Shown: positions 6,501 through 10,246 of the stretch, in pieces
Position numbering within the stretch: the stretch's first letter is position 1
How the letters are laid out: each line of letters opens with the position of its first letter
Source of the DNA: Solirubrobacteraceae bacterium
Lineage (GTDB): Bacteria; Actinomycetota; Thermoleophilia; Solirubrobacterales; Solirubrobacteraceae
Length of the DNA stretch: 10,246 bases
NCBI GenBank assembly: GCA_030447005.1
Contig: JAUJME010000043.1
Span: 1-10,246, forward strand
Direction: 5' to 3'
The notes under the pieces: generated by a model
Databases searched by the model: none
Told to the model about the DNA's origin: nothing
Seen by the model: the letters and a program-made list of their open reading frames with translations, nothing else
Program-made: the position numbers and the translations under genes

Positions 6501-7291
6501 TCGCCCCGCCCGTGGCCCCCGAGCTCTACCTCCAGCGCGACCAGCCCGAGGGCGTCCCGCCGCTCCAGCTGACCGGGGAGCGCACGCTCCCCGACGTCCC
6601 CGAGGAGAACTACTGGTTCCAGCGCCATCTCGTGGTCTACGAGTGGATCGCCGCGGAGATAGCGTCCCCGCCCACCCGGCGGGTGGTCGACCTCGCGTGC
6701 GGGGAGGGGTACGGCAGCGCGGTGCTCGCCCGCACCGCCGCGTCGGTCGTGGGCGTCGACGCCAACCCCGAGGCCCACGAGCACGCGCGGCTGAAGTACA
6801 CCCGCGAGCCCGTCCTCACCTTCGAGCGCAACATGATCGAGCTGTGGCACGGCGACGTCGACTGCGTCGTCTTCCTCCAGACGATCGAGCACGTGCAGGA
6901 TCCCGACGCGGTCCTCGAGCACATCCGGTCGCTGATCGGGCCGGCCGGCGTCGCCTACGTCTCGACGCCCAACGTGCTGACGCTCGCGCCGGAGGGGGCG
7001 GAGAAGTCGGGCAACCCGTGGCACGTCAAGGAGTACCGCCACGAGGAGTACCGGGAGCTCTGCGCGCGCCACTTCGGCTCCGTCGAGCTGTTCGGCCTCT
7101 TCCACGCGCGCAAGCTGCGCTGGCACCAGCTCGCGATCGAGCGCGCGCGCTGGGACGACGTCCACCGGGCGCTGCGCATCACCAAGCCGTTCTACGACCG
7201 CTTCACGCCGGCCATCTCGGTGCGCGACTTCGCGCTGCGGCCCGGCGGCCTGGATCGCGCGCTCGACTTCGTCGCCGTCCTGCGGCCGTGA
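6497..7291 (+). CDS. SAM-dependent methyltransferase, Rv3030-like
   Basis: This is a 264-residue class I methyltransferase. A distinctive N-terminal block, TGERTLPDVPEENYWF (26-41), precedes the Rossmann core. Motif I is VVDLACGEGYG (63-73), the acidic residue after strand 2 is Asp88 in VVGVDANPEA, and the later motif QTIEHVQDPDAVLEHI marks the end of strand 4. The C-terminal part is helical with aromatic and basic residues and has no membrane segment. The N-terminal block and the position directly before a GH57 branching enzyme resemble Rv3030 of Mycobacterium tuberculosis, a methyltransferase in the methylglucose lipopolysaccharide locus. I infer methylation of a sugar or glucan intermediate, but the acceptor cannot be read from sequence. 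It starts at ATG 6497 in an ATGA overlap with the photolyase and ends in a GTGA overlap with the GH57 gene. Confidence 0.88.
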   Translation: MIAPPVAPELYLQRDQPEGVPPLQLTGERTLPDVPEENYWFQRHLVVYEWIAAEIASPPTRRVVDLACGEGYGSAVLARTAASVVGVDANPEAHEHARLKYTREPVLTFERNMIELWHGDVDCVVFLQTIEHVQDPDAVLEHIRSLIGPAGVAYVSTPNVLTLAPEGAEKSGNPWHVKEYRHEEYRELCARHFGSVELFGLFHARKLRWHQLAIERARWDDVHRALRITKPFYDRFTPAISVRDFALRPGGLDRALDFVAVLRP

Positions 7292-8673
7292 GCCGGGCGC
7301 CCGGCTCCGCCCCCGGCGCCCTCGCCCTCGTCCTCCACACCCACATGCCCTACGTCGAGGGCTTCGGCACCTGGCCGTTCGGCGAGGAGTGGCTGTGGGA
7401 GGCGATCGCCACCTCCTACGTCCCGCTGCTCGACCTGCTCGACGCCGCGCCGGGCCGGGTGACGCTGTCGGTCACGCCCGTGCTGGCCGACCAGCTCGAG
7501 GCGCCCGGCGCGCTCGAGCGCTGCGAGGCGTTCCTGCGCGAGATCCGCCCCGAGTCCCACCGGCTCGACATCGCCGCCGCGGGCTCCGACGCGGGCGTCG
7601 CCGCCGCGCTCGAGCACTCCGCGGCCGCCTACGCGGCGGCGGCCGAGCGGGTGAGCGGAGTCGGGGAGCGCCTGCTGGCGCGCGCGACCTGGACGTCGTC
7701 GGCGACGCACGCGGTGCTGCCGCTGCTGGCGACGGACGCCGGGGTCCGCCTCCAGCTCGCGTCGGGGATCGCCGCGCACCGGGCGCGGACGGGCGGCTGG
7801 GAGGGCGGCCTCTGGCTGCCCGAGTGCGCCCACGCGCCGTGGCTCGACCCGGTCCTCGAGGCGGCGGGCGCGCGGCTGGCCTGCGTCGAGCTGACCGGCG
7901 TGCACGGCGTGGGCGCGCCGGAGCACCTGCGGCCGCTGCGCACGGCGGCCGGGCCGCTGCTCGTGCCGGTCGACCGCGCGGTGATCGACCTCGTGTGGGG
8001 CGGCGAGGGCTACCCCTCCCGCGGCGCCTACCGCGACTCGCATCGGATGACGGAGCACCGCCACCGCGCCTGGGCGGTGGACGGCGCCCCGTACGACCCC
8101 GCGCGCGCCGCCGAGCAGGCGCGGGCGGACGCCGCGGACTTCGTCGCGCGGGTCGGCGAGCGGGTGCGCGGCGGCGGCCTGTGCGTCTGCGCGCTCGACA
8201 CGGAGCTGCTCGGGCACTGGTGGCACGAAGGGGTCACCTGGCTGGCGGCGGTGCTCGAGGCCGCCGACGCGGTGGGGCTGCCGGTCGTCGCGCTCGACCG
8301 CGCCGCCGCGGAGTCCTTCGGGCCCGTGGCGGCGCCGGCGCTGCCCGTGACCACCTGGGGGGAGGGCTACGACCTGTCGACCTGGAGCGGGCCGGGCGCG
8401 CGCGGGCTCGCGTGGCGGCAGCGGGCGGCGGAGCTCGCGGTGTTCCGGGAGGCGGCGGGCGGCGAGCCGCCGGCGCGGGCGCTGCGCGAGCTGCTCGCCC
8501 TCCAGGCGTCCGACTGGGCGTTCCTGCTCACCCGCGAGCTGGCGGGCGAGTACCCGCTCGAGCGCACCGAGGGCCACGAGCGCGCGCTCGCCGCCGCGCT
8601 GGGCGACGGCATGCCCCCGGCCCTGCGCAACCTCGCGCCGCACCTGGCAACGGCGTCCTTTGCCGAGCCCTGA
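7288..8673 (+). CDS. GH57 1,4-alpha-glucan branching enzyme
   Basis: This 461-residue glycoside hydrolase family 57 protein (DUF1957/Rv3031 group) is predicted to transfer alpha-1,4-glucan segments to create alpha-1,6 branches. The GH57 motifs are in order: LHTHMPYV (16-23) at the start of the barrel, GGLWLPECAHAPW with the predicted nucleophile Glu179, and LDTELLGHWWHEG with the predicted acid/base Asp304, followed by a C-terminal helical domain containing LQASDWAFLLT, typical of the branching subgroup. It is shorter than the roughly 520-residue mycobacterial enzyme. No signal peptide is present, so it acts in the cytoplasm. GTG 7288 lies in a GTGA overlap with the methyltransferase stop, and homology begins about 10 residues later. 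No glycosyltransferase follows; a riboswitch-controlled gene comes next. Family is firm; branching versus amylase activity is inferred from motif style. Confidence 0.9.
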   Translation: MSRAPGSAPGALALVLHTHMPYVEGFGTWPFGEEWLWEAIATSYVPLLDLLDAAPGRVTLSVTPVLADQLEAPGALERCEAFLREIRPESHRLDIAAAGSDAGVAAALEHSAAAYAAAAERVSGVGERLLARATWTSSATHAVLPLLATDAGVRLQLASGIAAHRARTGGWEGGLWLPECAHAPWLDPVLEAAGARLACVELTGVHGVGAPEHLRPLRTAAGPLLVPVDRAVIDLVWGGEGYPSRGAYRDSHRMTEHRHRAWAVDGAPYDPARAAEQARADAADFVARVGERVRGGGLCVCALDTELLGHWWHEGVTWLAAVLEAADAVGLPVVALDRAAAESFGPVAAPALPVTTWGEGYDLSTWSGPGARGLAWRQRAAELAVFREAAGGEPPARALRELLALQASDWAFLLTRELAGEYPLERTEGHERALAAALGDGMPPALRNLAPHLATASFAEP

Positions 8674-8697
8674 GCAGGGATCCGTCCGGCGACCTCG

Positions 8698-8703
8698 TAT
8701 CCT
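8698..8703 (+). promoter_or_regulatory. Candidate -10 box for the riboswitch-rpf transcript
   Basis: TATCCT matches TANNNT and lies 25 bp after the GH57 stop and about 34 bp before the aptamer. It would start a transcript near 8710 with a 5' leader of roughly 185 bases that includes the whole riboswitch. The bases about 17 bp upstream do not resemble TTGACA. No terminator for the preceding operon is visible in the gap, so read-through from GH57 is also possible. Confidence 0.45.
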
Positions 8704-8736
8704 CTCCGGGTCGTTCGCTTCACCCTGAACTGAAAA

Positions 8737-8874
8737 CGCCGAGTCCCCGCCGCCCACGGCGGAGGGGAACGGGGGACCCGCTGGGCCGCACGTCGTGGCC
8801 CCGGGGCGAATCGCCGCCAGTGCGCGGCGTAGCGCAGGTCTTCAGCGCGAGCCCGTCAGCTAACCCCGTAGGCG
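8737..8874 (+). promoter_or_regulatory. c-di-AMP riboswitch (ydaO/yuaA class)
   Basis: The 220-base gap between GH57 and the Rpf-like gene holds the conserved elements of the ydaO/yuaA aptamer in the right order. These are CGCCGAGTC (8737-8745), ACGGGGGACCC (8769-8779), GGGGCGAATC (8803-8812), GTAGCGC (8829-8835), and AGCCCGTCAGCTAACC with CGTAGGCG (8850-8874). CGCC (8737-8740) pairs with GGCG (8871-8874) to close the structure. CCGCCG (8747-8752) pairs with CGGCGG (8757-8762), and GGGCC (8783-8787) with GGCCC (8797-8801). This class senses cyclic di-AMP and usually turns genes off; in actinobacteria it characteristically precedes cell-wall hydrolases of the Rpf type, exactly as here. Only 8 bases separate the aptamer from the Shine-Dalgarno. 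Confidence 0.93.
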
Positions 8875-8882
8875 CCGAGACC

Positions 8883-8888
8883 GAGGAG
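8883..8888 (+). promoter_or_regulatory. Strong Shine-Dalgarno of the rpf-like gene
   Basis: GAGGAG is followed by five bases and then GTG at 8894. It decides the start: the in-frame GTG at 8888 overlaps this element and cannot use it. It is the only strong Shine-Dalgarno I see at a gene start in the window, and it sits 8 bases after the closing strand of the riboswitch. Confidence 0.75.
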
Positions 8889-8893
8889 TGTCA

Positions 8894-9616
8894 GTGCCCA
8901 CAACCCCAGAGGCGGTTCCCGTGCCGCCGTCCGCCGAGCTCGACGGCGCCGCGCGGCGCTCGCTGCGCCGGTCGATCGAGCGCCGTGCCGCTGCCCGCCA
9001 GGCCCGGCGCCGCCGCCTGACCGGCCGCACGAGCGCGCTCGCGATCGCGGGCGCCATGGCGATCGGCTCGGCCGGCGCGGTGGCCGCCGACGGGACGGGC
9101 GGCGCGACCGCCGGCTCACCCGCCTCGAAGGCCGCGCGCGGCGGCGCCTCCGTCGCCGCGATCCAGCGCGCGCTCGGCGTGACCGCCGACGGCGTGCTGG
9201 GCCCGCAGACCCGCCGCGCGATCCGCGCCTTCCAGCGCCGCAAGGGTCTCGCGGTCGACGGCATCGCCGGCCCGCAGACGCTCGCCGCCCTCGGGCTGGC
9301 CCGCAGTTCGAGCACGCCGCCGGCGCTCACCGAGTCGATGCCGGGCAGCACCGCCACCCGCACCCGCCGCGCGCCGAAGCGCCGCACCGCGCCGAGCGCC
9401 GCGTTGCAGAAGATCGCCGCCTGCGAGTCGGGCGGCAACCCGGCCGCCGTGTCGGCCGACGGCCGCTACCGCGGCAAGTACCAGTTCTCGCGCGCCACGT
9501 GGCGCGCCATGGGCGGCAAGGGCGACCCTGCCGCCGCGCCCGAGGCCGAGCAGGACCGCATCGCCGCCGCGCTCTACGCGGCGCAGGGCTCCTCGCCCTG
9601 GCCGAGCTGCGGGTAG
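8894..9616 (+). CDS. Rpf-like transglycosylase with peptidoglycan-binding domain
   Basis: This 240-residue secreted protein is a resuscitation-promoting-factor-type muralytic enzyme. An unusually long Arg-rich N-terminal region (1-46) precedes a hydrophobic signal segment (47-65). A peptidoglycan_binding_1 domain occupies about 86-135, with the repeats VTADGVLGPQTRRAI and LAVDGIAGPQTLAAL. A Pro/Thr/Arg-rich linker leads to the C-terminal Rpf/transglycosylase domain, 170-240. This begins IAACESGGNP with the predicted catalytic Glu178 and continues with GKYQFSRATW. Cys177 and the near-terminal Cys239 may form the family's disulfide. Such enzymes cleave glycan strands during growth or exit from dormancy. 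GTG 8894 follows GAGGAG at good spacing. Expression is predicted to be controlled by c-di-AMP. It converges with the DUF3253 gene across 24 bp without a clear terminator. Confidence 0.9.
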   Translation: MPTTPEAVPVPPSAELDGAARRSLRRSIERRAAARQARRRRLTGRTSALAIAGAMAIGSAGAVAADGTGGATAGSPASKAARGGASVAAIQRALGVTADGVLGPQTRRAIRAFQRRKGLAVDGIAGPQTLAALGLARSSSTPPALTESMPGSTATRTRRAPKRRTAPSAALQKIAACESGGNPAAVSADGRYRGKYQFSRATWRAMGGKGDPAAAPEAEQDRIAAALYAAQGSSPWPSCG

Positions 9617-9640
9617 GCGCGCGCGGTCTTCGGGGCCGGG

Positions 9641-9886
9641 TCAGCCTCCGCGGCGGCGCAGGCGGATCGGGCCGCGGGCGGCGTCGAGGTCGACGACCTC
9701 GCCGCGCTGGGCGACCTCGAGCTCGCCGCGGGCGACCATCTCGCGCGCGGCCGCCCGCACGACGTCCATGTGCGCGCGGAAGCCGTCGTCCCCGCCGACC
9801 GCCCGCGCCGCCTCCGAGGGGCAGATCGTGCGGCCGGGCGCCCGGCGGTCGAGGAGGGCGCGGATCGCGTCCGCGTAGGCGCTCAC
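9641..9886 (-). CDS. DUF3253 domain protein
   Basis: This small 81-residue protein matches the DUF3253 pattern: a helical N-terminus (YADAIRALLDRR), the signature GRTICPSEAARAVGGDD, a second helix (VRAAAREMVARGELEV), and the C-terminal QRGEVVDLDAARGPIRLR, which looks like the wing of a winged helix. The fold suggests nucleic-acid binding, but I know of no established function. GTG 9886 gives the family's usual length. The start lies 4 bp after the stop of the acyltransferase gene and within an 8-bp tandem duplication. No Shine-Dalgarno is visible, so translation probably depends on ribosomes finishing the upstream gene. Confidence 0.85.
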   Translation of the reverse strand: MSAYADAIRALLDRRAPGRTICPSEAARAVGGDDGFRAHMDVVRAAAREMVARGELEVAQRGEVVDLDAARGPIRLRRRGG

Positions 9887-9894
9887 GCGCTCAC
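9879..9894. repeat. 8-bp tandem duplication at a gene junction
   Basis: GCGCTCAC occurs twice in direct succession (9879-9886 and 9887-9894). On the minus strand this is GTGAGCGC twice. The first copy carries the acyltransferase stop and the second carries the DUF3253 start. Confidence 0.8.
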
Positions 9895-10246
9895 GGCCAC
9901 GTCATCTGCCGCGGCGCGGGGCGCATCCGCAGCACGCGCGCCGGCACCCCGGCGCAGACGGCGTTGTCGGGGATGTCGCCCGTCACGACGCTCGTCGTCC
10001 CGATCACCGCGTTGTCGCCGACCGTCACGCCGCGCAGGAAGCACGCGCCGTAGCCGATCCAGACGTTGTGCCCGACGCGAACGTCACGCTTGTAGATCCC
10101 CTGCTCGCGCACCGGGCGCTCGACCTCGACGACGCCGTGGTCGAAGTCGATGAGCATCACCCGGTCGGCGACGATGCACTCGCGCCCGATGGAGACGTGC
10201 TGGAAGGCGGAGATCGTGCACTCCTGGCCGATCACCGTCTTCGCCC
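9891..10246 (-). CDS. Hexapeptide-repeat acyltransferase (5' end outside window)
   Basis: The frame is open to the window edge, so the N-terminus is missing and the GTG at 10235 is internal. The visible part, about 118 residues, is a left-handed beta-helix acyltransferase of the LacA/WcaF-like kind. It has hexapeptide turns such as VSIGRECIVADRV and VRVGHNVWIGYGACFLRGV, then VTVGDNAVIGTTSVVTGDI and the terminal cap VCAGVPARVLR. His in LIDFDHG is the likely catalytic base. Such enzymes transfer an acetyl or other acyl group from acyl-CoA to a sugar or small alcohol/amine, often for surface polysaccharides. The loop RPVREQGIYKRD before the cap strands is characteristic of this group. It is cotranscribed with the DUF3253 gene downstream; the substrate is unknown. 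Confidence 0.9.
   Translation of the reverse strand, partial: AKTVIGQECTISAFQHVSIGRECIVADRVMLIDFDHGVVEVERPVREQGIYKRDVRVGHNVWIGYGACFLRGVTVGDNAVIGTTSVVTGDIPDNAVCAGVPARVLRMRPAPRQMTWP

Noticed and set aside
8674..8736. Intrinsic terminator between GH57 and the riboswitch
   Set aside because: I found no stable stem followed by a T run; termination of the GH57 operon is not visible here.
7192..8757. 521-codon antisense frame opposite GH57
   Set aside because: Arg-rich shadow without motifs; the plus strand encodes all GH57 motifs in order.
8888..8893. GTG 8888 as start of the Rpf-like gene
   Set aside because: It overlaps the GAGGAG Shine-Dalgarno, which is correctly spaced only for GTG 8894.
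9617..9640. Terminator between the convergent rpf-like and DUF3253 genes
   Set aside because: The 24-bp gap has no stem with a T tract; only generic GC-rich sequence is seen.
1..10246. CRISPR arrays, tRNA genes, insertion sequences, prophage or defence modules
   Set aside because: No spaced repeats, terminal inverted repeats, integrase/transposase motifs or tRNA-like folds were seen; every stretch over 300 bp is covered by a recognisable gene.

Overview
The window looks like chromosomal core DNA from a very GC-rich actinobacterium. FtsZ, an Rpf-type muralytic protein under a c-di-AMP (ydaO/yuaA-type) riboswitch, a GH57 glucan branching enzyme paired with an Rv3030-like methyltransferase, abundant GTG starts and almost no intergenic space all fit Actinomycetota. 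My best guess is Thermoleophilia/Solirubrobacterales, from overall gene flavour rather than a diagnostic marker. There are no insertion sequences, tRNA or rRNA genes, CRISPR arrays or phage genes.

Layout. (1) 2-2331 (+): the 3' three quarters of ftsZ, overlapped at its stop codon by a compact, leaderless-type gamma-glutamyltransferase whose only well-placed start is CTG. (2) 2344-3572 (-): a TusA-like sulfur carrier followed, with a 4-bp GTGA overlap, by nagA. (3) 3588-4372 (+): diverging from tusA across 15 bp, a DsrE-family protein overlapped by an uncharacterised lipoprotein. (4) 4392-5018 (-): a stand-alone Lon substrate-binding (LAN) domain protein. (5) 5091-8673 (+): divergent from it, a photolyase, a SAM methyltransferase and a GH57 branching enzyme, joined by ATGA and GTGA overlaps. 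(6) 8698-9616 (+): a promoter, a c-di-AMP riboswitch and an Rpf-like transglycosylase with a peptidoglycan-binding domain. (7) 9641-10246 (-): a DUF3253 protein preceded by a hexapeptide-repeat acyltransferase cut by the window end.

How they fit together. Cell division (FtsZ), amino-sugar recycling (NagA), gamma-glutamyl metabolism (GGT) and peptidoglycan hydrolysis (Rpf) all touch the envelope. TusA and DsrE are natural partners in persulfide relay and share one tiny divergent control region. The methyltransferase-GH57 pair resembles the Rv3030-Rv3031 arrangement of the mycobacterial methylglucose lipopolysaccharide locus, which suggests a modified alpha-glucan product.

The best leads are: the photolyase, which appears to lack two of the three canonical photoreduction tryptophans and the usual CPD-contacting glutamate; the GGT without its usual RE motif; the methyltransferase-GH57 module; the very compact riboswitch-to-start distance; and a consistent translation-start style. 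Operon-head genes have TANNNT boxes next to the start codon, internal genes start inside the previous stop codon, and a strong Shine-Dalgarno is seen only behind the riboswitch. I saw no clear undescribed defence or mobile system.
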